From Rhodobacteraceae bacterium HTCC2150 (GTDB lineage Bacteria > Pseudomonadota > Alphaproteobacteria > Rhodobacterales > Rhodobacteraceae), in NCBI GenBank assembly GCA_000169395.1, contig AAXZ01000005.1, positions 62,001-126,000 of the forward strand: DNA of 64,000 bases, given 5' to 3'. Every line of letters starts with the position of its first letter. Within the stretch, counting starts at the first letter, position 1. Both the position numbers and the translations under genes were made by a program. This document shows positions 26,056-34,471 of the stretch, in pieces. Under the pieces are notes generated by a model. The model had not been told where the DNA came from. It did not search any database and worked only from the letters and a program-made list of their open reading frames with translations.

Positions 26056-27333
26056 CTAATCGGACGAAGCTTGGGATGCGTCTAATTCTTTTAGACGCTT
26101 TGCCTCCCACAAATAGGTATTTCGGGCGGTCGCATTAATTTCTGTGTCGGCTAACGCCTCCATCGCGTTGGCCTTCAGACTTTGTACGGGCTGATCAAGA
26201 GCGATCAGGTGATCACACAACTCGAGTCGCCACTGCATGTTTGATGTGTTTTCAGCCGCCTTTTGCAGGGCATCTATGCCGCCTGCTAAATCCGCCATCC
26301 GTTGGGCACGGTCTTTGGAGGCAAGACTGCCCAAATTAGTGGGGTTCCCATCATACCAACCCAATGTGCCTGTCGCATAAGCACGCGCTGCCCAGGATGC
26401 CTTGCCATAATATTCCCCTAACCAGGGTTTATCCGCGATTTCAGGTGGTAACGTTAGGTTTGCGACAATATCATCCAAGGAATGCCCAGCATCCATTCCC
26501 GCCGCGGTATCGCGCATTACGTGCAAAATTGCGGCACGCGTGGTCAATAAAACCTCGCTTATGTTCTTGGCTCCAAAAACCGGCATGGTGTGGCCCGGTG
26601 CCAAAACCTTGGCTTGCAAACCTTCTAGCATCAACAGACTTTGTGCCCACGCCCCGAAATCCCTGTAAGGCGTGCCACGGATCGCATATAAATTGGGGAA
26701 CGCATGATACCAATTATCGCCGGGGATCAAAACGCCATGTTCCGGCACCCAGACCACCATGTGATCTGACGTTTCACCCGGCGCCATGATCAGATCGATT
26801 TGAACACCATCCAGATCCATGGAACAATTTTCACTTATCAACTGTGTCGGGGCAATGTGCCCTGCACCCATCCCCTCCATCGGGCGTTCACCTGGTCCAC
26901 ATCCAAGGCTAACACGTTGATCAGATGTTAAACCAAACCCAAATTGCGCCAAGGTACGGCGGCCCAATGCTTGGCTTGGTGCAATCATATCCGGATCGAC
27001 ATCGATTAAATCAGACGCAAACCCTGCACTTGCAATGATTGGAATATCTTTACCTTGCGCAAAAACAGACGCGCCCGAAATGTGATCGCGATGACTGTGT
27101 GTATAGATAATGCGCGCCACAGGTTTGTCGGTGATCTTGCGAAATTCTGCCAACACGTTTTCAGCCGCTTTCGTGCTTTCAGACGTATCGACAATCGTCA
27201 CACTGTTTGCCCCCACAATCATATGCTGGGTAGAGGCCGCATATCCAACCGCTGTCCAAATATTGGGGCAAAGTTGGATGATCGATTTCTTAAATTGTAT
27301 GGCGTTGTGATGGATTAGGGCTGGGTTTGTCAT
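26056..27333 (-). CDS. metallo-beta-lactamase-fold hydrolase, alkylsulfatase-like
   Basis: A 425-residue MBL-fold protein. The Zn-binding motif is IIYTHSHRDHISGA (about residues 75-88), with other metal ligands suggested by GETSDHMVV (about 216) and LAPGHTMP (about 268). PNLYAIRGTPYRD and the C-terminal helical part (LGWYDGNPTNLGSL, then a helix-rich dimerisation segment) resemble BDS1/SdsA1-type alkylsulfatases, which cleave sulfate esters from alkyl chains. It lacks the sterol-carrier domain that these enzymes usually carry at the C-terminus (it is about 200 residues shorter). The start ATG overlaps the SDR stop by 4 bases. Activity is inferred. Confidence 0.75.
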   Translation of the reverse strand: MTNPALIHHNAIQFKKSIIQLCPNIWTAVGYAASTQHMIVGANSVTIVDTSESTKAAENVLAEFRKITDKPVARIIYTHSHRDHISGASVFAQGKDIPIIASAGFASDLIDVDPDMIAPSQALGRRTLAQFGFGLTSDQRVSLGCGPGERPMEGMGAGHIAPTQLISENCSMDLDGVQIDLIMAPGETSDHMVVWVPEHGVLIPGDNWYHAFPNLYAIRGTPYRDFGAWAQSLLMLEGLQAKVLAPGHTMPVFGAKNISEVLLTTRAAILHVMRDTAAGMDAGHSLDDIVANLTLPPEIADKPWLGEYYGKASWAARAYATGTLGWYDGNPTNLGSLASKDRAQRMADLAGGIDALQKAAENTSNMQWRLELCDHLIALDQPVQSLKANAMEALADTEINATARNTYLWEAKRLKELDASQASSD

Positions 27334-28100
27334 GAATTAAGCTCCAAAATATCACTCATGGCCATCGCGCCCATGCCGCCATCAACGCAAATATCCTGAC
27401 CTTTGATCCAGTTACTTGCAGGGGATGCCATAAAGATAATGACATCAGCAATTTCATGCGCGTCACCTGCACGCCCCGCCCGTTCAATGTTTTTCGCAAC
27501 CTTTTCACCAAATGCTTTGACAAAATCATCCAAAATACCTGTGCTAACCGCAGCGGGGCTTACGCTATTCATGCGAAAACCCTGGGCAATCATTTTTTCC
27601 GTTTGAGCCATGGTAAAAACGATCATCGCCTCTTTGGACAGATTATACGCGCGGGTTGCATCAATCTGATGTTTTTCAACAAATCCGCCCAATTCATCTG
27701 GGTCTAATGAAAACAATTCTTTGATTTGTGGTAAATTCTCACGCCACATGGCCCCAGCACGCGATGCGGTATTCACAATTGACGCGCTTTTGGCCAGTTT
27801 CGGCATCATGCCATCCAGAAATGTCCTGAAACCTAGAAAGTTAACTTTCAGAACCGCTTCTGTAAGTCCAGCACGCGGGGGTAAGCCCGCGTTGTTTATT
27901 AACGCATCAAAGGGTCCATTTGCCTTTGCTATCGCCAAATCAATAGACGCTGGATCAGACAGATCAATTTTGATCCAGTGATCCACCGCAACCGAAGGTT
28001 CAGAAATATCAAAAACGGTCACATGATGATTTTCCGCCTTCAATTTCGCGGCAACCTCGGCGCCGATTCCGGTGGCTGCACCTGTTAATGCTACTTTCAT
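27330..28100 (-). CDS. short-chain dehydrogenase/reductase
   Basis: A 256-residue classical SDR using NAD(P). It has TGAATGIG (residues 6-13) for cofactor binding, NNAG, and the catalytic Ser...Tyr-x3-Lys set with NTASRAG and YNLSKEA. The C-terminus has the PAAV-STGI loop and CVDGGMGA. It is preceded by AAAGGGT before ATG 28100 (a GTG one codon upstream is possible). It resembles 3-alpha-hydroxysteroid or coniferyl-alcohol dehydrogenases, but the substrate is unassigned. It is coupled to the alkylsulfatase-like gene, so the pair may convert an alcohol or ester substrate in sequence. Confidence 0.82.
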   Translation of the reverse strand: MKVALTGAATGIGAEVAAKLKAENHHVTVFDISEPSVAVDHWIKIDLSDPASIDLAIAKANGPFDALINNAGLPPRAGLTEAVLKVNFLGFRTFLDGMMPKLAKSASIVNTASRAGAMWRENLPQIKELFSLDPDELGGFVEKHQIDATRAYNLSKEAMIVFTMAQTEKMIAQGFRMNSVSPAAVSTGILDDFVKAFGEKVAKNIERAGRAGDAHEIADVIIFMASPASNWIKGQDICVDGGMGAMAMSDILELNS

Positions 28101-28177
28101 CACTGTACCCTTTGATTAAATTACCAATGCGTTAGTGCACGTTCAACTTTGAGTACCAAAAGAGCAAGGATTTGAGC

Positions 28178-29485
28178 CTATTGCAAACGTTTTAGCAAAA
28201 GCCGTGCTAGCGCGCGAAGCCCAATACCAGAACGAATTTCAAATTCCTCAAAATGGAACTTTCGTTGGGGAATTCCTTTGATCGCCAGCCCCTTTGCAAG
28301 GCTTTTACGCATCGCTTCGGGCCCACAAAAATATGCTTGGGCGTTAGTCGCCTCAAAACCCATCTGATTGACGATTTGATCCGCATTTAGCCGCGATTGA
28401 ATTTGGCTGTCATGAACAATGACCCTAAAGTTCTTAAGACGACCTTCAATACGCTGCAATTCTGTCAAATGCGCCGCATCTTTAGCGTCACGCACGCAAT
28501 AAAACAGCGTCACCAATCCATCTTTGTCTGTCAATGATTGTGCCCATGCAACAAAAGGCGTGATGCCCACTCCAGCCGCAATCCACAATTCGGCGGCAAG
28601 GCCACGTTTACGTTCAAAACGCCCAAACGGCCCCTCGATCTTGACTTTCCCACCCAATTTCACGCGTGATGCCAACGCGTTTGTGAAATCACCCAGAGAC
28701 GCCACCGTCATGCGTAAGTCACCACTCGCGTCAGGTGCCTTACTGATGGTGAAAGGATGTGGTTCGTTCATGCCGATACCGTCAAACGTTGCAAATGCAA
28801 ACTGACCAGCCCGGTGTTTCAGTGCACGTTTTGTCGGCGTCATTGTGATCGCCGTGGCAAGAACTTCAAGTTTTATGTCATTGATTTCATATGCTTTTGT
28901 TGGGTGCATACTTCGCGGCAAGATCTTGTAAACATATGCCAAAATACCCAAGGCACAGAAGACACTGACAAATATTCCGATCGGATCGCCATTTGAAAAC
29001 GGCTTTAGGATCAACCAGTAATGTAGCGCACTGAGAACAAAAAAGCCGCCAATAATTTTATGCGTCCACCGCCATAAATGATAGGGAATAAAGGTGGTAA
29101 TCGTAATCACCACCAAAATCAAGAAACCATAAAGGCTTATTTCACCCGCGGTTTCCGCAAATTCAGTTAACAGTGTTTCACGGCCCAAACCATCCATTTC
29201 CGCATCAATCGTGTCGTGCAAAAGGATCGCAATCATTGATCCGGTACCCAACCATTTGTGCAAAATATAACTGCGATCAAGACCGCCAAATATCCGTTCA
29301 ACAAACCCAAGACGTGTGGCGATAATTTGTCCCAAAGACATGGCTATCAATGCGGCCATTCCCAGATATTGACTAAACAAGGCCACGCTGTCGAATTTTG
29401 CGGCAAGCGGAGGCAACCAAATCATCGGCACGATCAATGAGGCGGCAACTATGGCCAATCCAATGGGTTTAAATTGCAAAGTCAT
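28178..29485 (-). CDS. ferric-reductase-like membrane flavoprotein
   Basis: A 435-residue protein with an N-terminal six-helix ferric-reductase-like transmembrane domain: His residues in SYILHKWLG, AILLHDTID, WRWTHKIIGG and SALHYWLI are candidate haem ligands (about residues 78-160). The C-terminal half is an FAD/NAD reductase module: RAGQFAFATF, HPFTISKAP (FAD), AAGVGITPFVAWA (NAD) and AYFCGPEAMRKSL. It should move electrons from NAD(P)H through FAD and two haems to an acceptor across the membrane. It lies 78 bases from the SDR gene on the same strand. Confidence 0.83.
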   Translation of the reverse strand: MTLQFKPIGLAIVAASLIVPMIWLPPLAAKFDSVALFSQYLGMAALIAMSLGQIIATRLGFVERIFGGLDRSYILHKWLGTGSMIAILLHDTIDAEMDGLGRETLLTEFAETAGEISLYGFLILVVITITTFIPYHLWRWTHKIIGGFFVLSALHYWLILKPFSNGDPIGIFVSVFCALGILAYVYKILPRSMHPTKAYEINDIKLEVLATAITMTPTKRALKHRAGQFAFATFDGIGMNEPHPFTISKAPDASGDLRMTVASLGDFTNALASRVKLGGKVKIEGPFGRFERKRGLAAELWIAAGVGITPFVAWAQSLTDKDGLVTLFYCVRDAKDAAHLTELQRIEGRLKNFRVIVHDSQIQSRLNADQIVNQMGFEATNAQAYFCGPEAMRKSLAKGLAIKGIPQRKFHFEEFEIRSGIGLRALARLLLKRLQ

Positions 29486-29733
29486 ATCCTTATCATCAAT
29501 CCGTAATCGCCATGCTCAATAGTGCGGCTTAGTTGGAAATATCGGCGCATATACGCCGGAATCCCCACGTCTATATTTTTGATATATCGGGGATAATTCC
29601 AAGCACTCAAACGTTCAACGCCAAAAACCAACAATTTTGTAGACCGAACCCCAGAAATCGGCCACATTCTGCGTCATTAGTTATATTTTACCAGTCCAAA
29701 TTTTTAATTGAACATTTTGCAAAGGAAATCCCG

Positions 29734-30729
29734 ATGAAACCTATCGTTCACAAAACGCCTGCCCCCGGTTGGGTTGGCGGGTTTGAAGAATCCAACCCCG
29801 ATTTCGCCTACCCAAAACCAGATTTATCCTCGCTTAAGATGTTGGATAACCTTGCAAACATCAATCTACTGGATCGACAACAAGCGGTTTTATGGCCAGA
29901 ATTCAGCTGGGAAACCCAAAAGGACGAAGCAGACAAAAAACTTTGTTTTCAGATGTTTGACCCAGACATATCGCGGCTTGGATATACAAATGAGGGCCGC
30001 GTTTATTCCATCATTTGCCCTCAACAGGGTACAGCATCAGCATCCATTGGCGCCTTGAATGTTGAGGTGACGGTGACAGGCAACCGTGGTTGGGCCAATG
30101 AAACCGATAAATCCATTGCCGCCGACATGACGGTACGCCCTAAAATTTGGTTCAGCCCAGGTGCCGACCAAAACTGGATCGTCAGCAAAATCTGGGACAA
30201 GTTTGCCAGCAGCGATCGCCCCTTTCCATCTGACAAAGCCAATGCGATGGAATTAAACACCTATAATGCAGGCCAACCCGACAATCCTATATTTGTTTTG
30301 AACAAGGGCGAGTCCACGGGTTTCCCCATCCCTGATTTTGCTCGGCACCCCGATGAGGCGTGGTCAGTTGGCCATCTAAGTGTCGAAATCGGTGCGCCCA
30401 TTTCGAAAGGTGATCCAGTTGTTGATGAATTTAACAAATTGGTGATGGAAGCATTCAATCTGGCCGCTGGGAACATGTTGCAAGAGGGTAATGTCTTGTG
30501 TTGGAACGTCTGGTTTGAAGCGCCACAAATTGTTGATCGCGATGAATGGGCTGATCATGCTGAAATGTGGCGTAAATCCATTGATGCCGATCACGGCAGC
30601 CCTGATGGACCCGGTACTGACCCACGATATTACAACGGTGATAAATTCGTCGCCAGCGAGGCCTTAAAGGAACGCGAAGAAGCCAAATTCTTAGCGTTTA
30701 TCAAGGATCATTTCGGCGGTGGTATCTAA
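29734..30729 (+). CDS. hypothetical protein, 331 residues
   Basis: I recognise no family. It has no signal peptide or membrane span. The first 60 residues are Pro-rich and ordered around WVGGFEESNPDFAYPKPDLS. A central beta-rich region contains QQGTASASIGALNVEVTVTGNRGW and WFSPGADQNWIVSKIW. The last third has LCWNVWFEAPQIVDRDEWADHAEMWRK and a Gly/Asp-rich stretch (HGSPDGPGTDPRYYNGD). Composition and length suggest a soluble enzyme. The start at ATG 29734 has AAAGGAAA six bases upstream. It is divergent from the ferric-reductase-like gene across a 248-base gap that holds CGGCG-N6-CGCCG (29543-29558). A bidirectional terminator follows. Confidence 0.65.
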   Translation: MKPIVHKTPAPGWVGGFEESNPDFAYPKPDLSSLKMLDNLANINLLDRQQAVLWPEFSWETQKDEADKKLCFQMFDPDISRLGYTNEGRVYSIICPQQGTASASIGALNVEVTVTGNRGWANETDKSIAADMTVRPKIWFSPGADQNWIVSKIWDKFASSDRPFPSDKANAMELNTYNAGQPDNPIFVLNKGESTGFPIPDFARHPDEAWSVGHLSVEIGAPISKGDPVVDEFNKLVMEAFNLAAGNMLQEGNVLCWNVWFEAPQIVDRDEWADHAEMWRKSIDADHGSPDGPGTDPRYYNGDKFVASEALKEREEAKFLAFIKDHFGGGI

Positions 30730-30753
30730 AAAACTTGCCGAAACCACAATAAG

Positions 30754-30790
30754 AAAAGGCGGCTAGATCCCATTGATCAAGCCGCCTTTT
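30754..30790. terminator. bidirectional intrinsic terminator
   Basis: AAAAGGCGGCT (30754-30764) pairs with AGCCGCCTTTT (30780-30790), an 11-bp stem with a 15-base loop. T-rich flanks on both strands suit both the converging gene at 29734 and pyruvate carboxylase. Confidence 0.9.
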
Positions 30791-30808
30791 ATAAATTATA
30801 TTAGCACC

Positions 30809-33800
30809 TTAGGCTTCAAATTCGATCAACAAATCCTTGCTGTCGACTTGCGCGCCAGCGCCAACATGAACAGCTTTGACCACGCCATCGTTTTCCGCGC
30901 TGATGCCCGTTTCCATTTTCATGGCTTCAATCGTGCAAAGCAAATCACCCTGTGCCACAGTTTGACCAACGGATACTGCAACCGACGAAATTACACCCGG
31001 CATTGGCGCACCAAGTTGGGTTGCATCACCATCCTGTGCCTTGGGGCGCGTTTCGGTTGTTACAGCCGCTGCGCGGTTCATTACACGCACCGAACGCGGT
31101 TGGCCGTTTAGTTCAAAGAACACCTGAACCCTGCCGTCTTCATCAGTCTCACCAATGGCGATCATTTGAATTTCAAGGGTTTTACCCGGATCAATCTCGG
31201 TGCTGATTTCGTCACCTGGCTCCATACCATAAAAGAACGTGCTGGTTGGAAGTGTACGAACAGGGCCAAAAATCTCATGCCGTTTCATGTATTCAGTGAA
31301 CACTTTTGGATACATCAAATAGCCGTTCAAATCTTCGCCATCGATGTCCATCCCCCCAAGAACGGCACTAATTTCAGCGCGCTCAGCCTCGAGATCAAGC
31401 GGCGCTAGGTTTTCACCAGGGCGATTGGTAATCGGTTTCTCGCCCTTAAGAACCTTGGCTTGCAATTCAGATGGGAAACCGCCGTGAGGTTGGCCAACTT
31501 CGCCCTTAAAAAAGGTCACAACACTGTCTGGGAAAGCGATTTCCTTTTTAGGATCAGCCAAATCATCTTTGGTCAATCCAGCCGCAACCATCGATAACGT
31601 CATATCGCCAACAGTTTTAGCAATCGGTGTCACCTTAATAACATCACCAAAAGCATGGTTCACATCCGCATAAGTACGCGCGATATCTGACCACTTATCC
31701 TCTAGCCCCATGGAACGCGCTTGCGCTTTGAGGTTACTAAACTGCCCGCCGGGCATGCCGTGCAAATAAACCTCGGATGCAGGATGGCTTGGCCATGTTT
31801 CAAACGCAACATACTGACGACGCACATTTTCCCAATAGGTATTGATGTCACGCACCGCCCCAATATCAAGGCCAGTATCACGTTCTGAGTGGTGTAAGCT
31901 TTCAACAATTGAGCCCAAGCAAGGTTGGGCCGTGCCACCAGAAAACGCATCCATTGCCAAGTCAACCGCGTCAACACCCGCATCTGATGCCGCCAAAATA
32001 GAAGCAGCGCTGATGCCGCTGGTATCATGTGTATGAAAATGCACGGGCAGACCAGTCTCTTCTTTTAGGGTTCTGACAAGGATGCTGGCAGCCGCTGGTT
32101 TCAACAAACCGCCCATATCTTTTAGACCCAAAACATTGGTGCCAGCCGCCTGAAGTTCCTTAGCCATTTTGACGTAATACTTTAGGTCATATTTGGCATT
32201 ATCTGGGTCCTGAATATCACCCGTGTAACAAACCGCTGCCTCAAGCAAACAGTCTTGTTCGCGCACTGCATCCATCGCAACACGCATGTTTTCAACCCAA
32301 TTAAGCGGATCAAAGACACGGAACAGATCAATGCCTGTGGTGGCCGCTTGGCGCACAAATTCTTGCACAACATTGTCGGGATAGTTGGCATAACCAACAC
32401 CGTTAGAGGCCCGCAACAGCATTTGGGTCATGACATTAGGCATACGACGGCGCAAATCGCGCAAACGCTGCCATGGGCATTCTTGCAAGAACCGGTAAGA
32501 CACATCAAAGGTCGCCCCACCCCAACATTCCATCGAGAACAACTCGGGCAAATTATGCGCATAGGCATCCGCAACATTCACCATATCAAAACTGCGCATC
32601 CGTGTCGCCAGCAATGATTGATGTCCGTCACGCATTGTCGTGTCGGTGATCAGCAATTTCTTTTGCGCCAACATCCAATCAGCAACGGCCTGTGGTCCCT
32701 GCTCTTTTAGCATCGTGCGCGTGCCGGGGGCCGTGTTTTCGGTCAGGTTTTCCGGCGCTTTCGGTGCTTTGACTGTTGCCGCTGGTTTTGGTTGATCCTT
32801 CACATCAGGATGGCCGTTCACTGTCACATCGCCGATATAAGTCAGAATTTTCGTGGCACGGTCTTTGCGCGCGGGAAACGAAAACAGATCGGGCGTGTTG
32901 TCGATAAACTTGGTCGTATAGCTGTTGTCCAAGAATGTTTCATGCTTCAGCAGGTTGATAACAAAAGCTATATTGGTCGACACACCGCGAATACGGAATT
33001 CACGCAAGGCGCGATCCATTCGGGCAATCGCTGTCTTAGGGCTTGGGCCTTTGGTGGTGATCTTCACCAACAAACTGTCGTAATAACGCGTGATTACCGC
33101 GCCCGCGTATGCGGTACCCCCATCCAAACGCACGCCCAAACCTGTGGCAGAGCGATAGGCACTGATGCGGCCATAATCGGGGATAAAGTTGTTCTGAGGA
33201 TCCTCAGTTGTGATCCGTGTTTGCAGCGCGTGACCCGTCAGACGAATATCGGCTTGGGATTTCGCGCCAGTGGCCTGTTCCATTGTCGCGCCTTCGGCGA
33301 TACGAATTTGGGCGCGCACAATGTCAATGCCGGTCACTTCTTCGGTTACGGTGTGTTCCACCTGAACGCGCGGGTTCACCTCAATGAAGAAAAATTCCTC
33401 AGTGTCCATGTCCATAAGGAATTCAACGGTACCGGCACATTCATAACCAACGTGGGCACAAATTTTGCGACCCAATTCACATATCTCGGCGCGTTGCTCT
33501 TCGCTTAGGTAAGGGGCTGGCGCACGTTCCACGACTTTTTGGTTACGTCGTTGAACCGAACAATCGCGTTCAAACAGGTGATAGATTTCTCCATATTTAT
33601 CACCTAAAATTTGCACCTCAACATGGCGAGCGCGTTGTACCAATCGTTCCAAGTAACCTTCGCCATTGCCAAAGGCGGCCTCGGCCTCGCGGCGGCCTTC
33701 CATGACTTTTTCAACCAGCTCACCTTCGTGCATGATCGGACGCATACCGCGACCACCGCCACCCCAGCTGGCCTTAAGCATGAAAGGATAGCCAACCTCA

Positions 33801-34273
33801 TCCGCCATGCGGCGCACTTCGTCCATGTCATCACCAAGAACTTCGGTGGCTGGCACCACGGGTACGCCCGCTTCCATGGCGACACGACGCGCGCTGGCTT
33901 TGTCACCTAATTGGCGCATGGTTTCTGCGCGTGGCCCGATAAAAGCAATACCTGCCGCATCACAGGCATCAACGAATTCGGGATTTTCCGACAACAATCC
34001 GTAACCGGGGTGAATGGCATCAGAACCCGACAGTTTCGCGACACGGATGATTTCTGGAATTGAAAGATAGGCTGCAACTGGCCCCATACCCTCGCCGATG
34101 CGGTAAGCTTCGTCCGCTTTAAAACGGTGCAAGCCTAGTTTGTCTTCTTCGGCAAACACGGCGACCGTCGATTTTCCCATTTCCGTTGCTGCCCGCATGA
34201 TCCGAATGGCGATTTCACCACGGTTCGCGATCAAGATTTTTTTGAATTCATTCGGCAGGCTACTGTGGGGCAT
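30809..34273 (-). CDS. pyc: pyruvate carboxylase
   Basis: A 1154-residue biotin enzyme making oxaloacetate from pyruvate and bicarbonate, replenishing the TCA cycle. Domain order: biotin carboxylase (about residues 5-460) with FKKILIANRGEIAIRIMRAA, the GGGGRGMR ATP loop and EVNPRVQVEHTVTE; carboxyltransferase TIM barrel (about 530-820) with TTMRDGHQSLLATRMRS; a PYC_OADA connecting domain; and a C-terminal biotinyl domain with EAMKMETG, whose Lys is biotinylated. I choose 34273 (AAGGATCGCGAAATG) rather than 34294. Full-length for a single-chain enzyme. It has its own terminator downstream. Confidence 0.96.
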   Translation of the reverse strand: MPHSSLPNEFKKILIANRGEIAIRIMRAATEMGKSTVAVFAEEDKLGLHRFKADEAYRIGEGMGPVAAYLSIPEIIRVAKLSGSDAIHPGYGLLSENPEFVDACDAAGIAFIGPRAETMRQLGDKASARRVAMEAGVPVVPATEVLGDDMDEVRRMADEVGYPFMLKASWGGGGRGMRPIMHEGELVEKVMEGRREAEAAFGNGEGYLERLVQRARHVEVQILGDKYGEIYHLFERDCSVQRRNQKVVERAPAPYLSEEQRAEICELGRKICAHVGYECAGTVEFLMDMDTEEFFFIEVNPRVQVEHTVTEEVTGIDIVRAQIRIAEGATMEQATGAKSQADIRLTGHALQTRITTEDPQNNFIPDYGRISAYRSATGLGVRLDGGTAYAGAVITRYYDSLLVKITTKGPSPKTAIARMDRALREFRIRGVSTNIAFVINLLKHETFLDNSYTTKFIDNTPDLFSFPARKDRATKILTYIGDVTVNGHPDVKDQPKPAATVKAPKAPENLTENTAPGTRTMLKEQGPQAVADWMLAQKKLLITDTTMRDGHQSLLATRMRSFDMVNVADAYAHNLPELFSMECWGGATFDVSYRFLQECPWQRLRDLRRRMPNVMTQMLLRASNGVGYANYPDNVVQEFVRQAATTGIDLFRVFDPLNWVENMRVAMDAVREQDCLLEAAVCYTGDIQDPDNAKYDLKYYVKMAKELQAAGTNVLGLKDMGGLLKPAAASILVRTLKEETGLPVHFHTHDTSGISAASILAASDAGVDAVDLAMDAFSGGTAQPCLGSIVESLHHSERDTGLDIGAVRDINTYWENVRRQYVAFETWPSHPASEVYLHGMPGGQFSNLKAQARSMGLEDKWSDIARTYADVNHAFGDVIKVTPIAKTVGDMTLSMVAAGLTKDDLADPKKEIAFPDSVVTFFKGEVGQPHGGFPSELQAKVLKGEKPITNRPGENLAPLDLEAERAEISAVLGGMDIDGEDLNGYLMYPKVFTEYMKRHEIFGPVRTLPTSTFFYGMEPGDEISTEIDPGKTLEIQMIAIGETDEDGRVQVFFELNGQPRSVRVMNRAAAVTTETRPKAQDGDATQLGAPMPGVISSVAVSVGQTVAQGDLLCTIEAMKMETGISAENDGVVKAVHVGAGAQVDSKDLLIEFEA

Positions 34274-34471
34274 TTCGCGATCCTTGTTGAGCATAACTAT
34301 GATGTATCAGCCCCGCGAAAGCCGCGCGAAGCTTGCTTTTCGGGTGCCTAACATATCGAAATAGGTCGCAAAATAGCCAAATGAAGTGACGCCCAAAAAC
34401 GACAGGATCAACTACAGAACGGGCATTCAGCGAAGTATTCGTAAATATTCAATGCACAATTTGGAACTAAA

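Noticed and set aside
32792-33508. Long open frame (238 codons) on the plus strand inside pyruvate carboxylase
   Set aside because: Antisense to a clearly conserved gene; codon pattern and composition are shadows of the minus-strand gene and no ribosome binding site precedes it.
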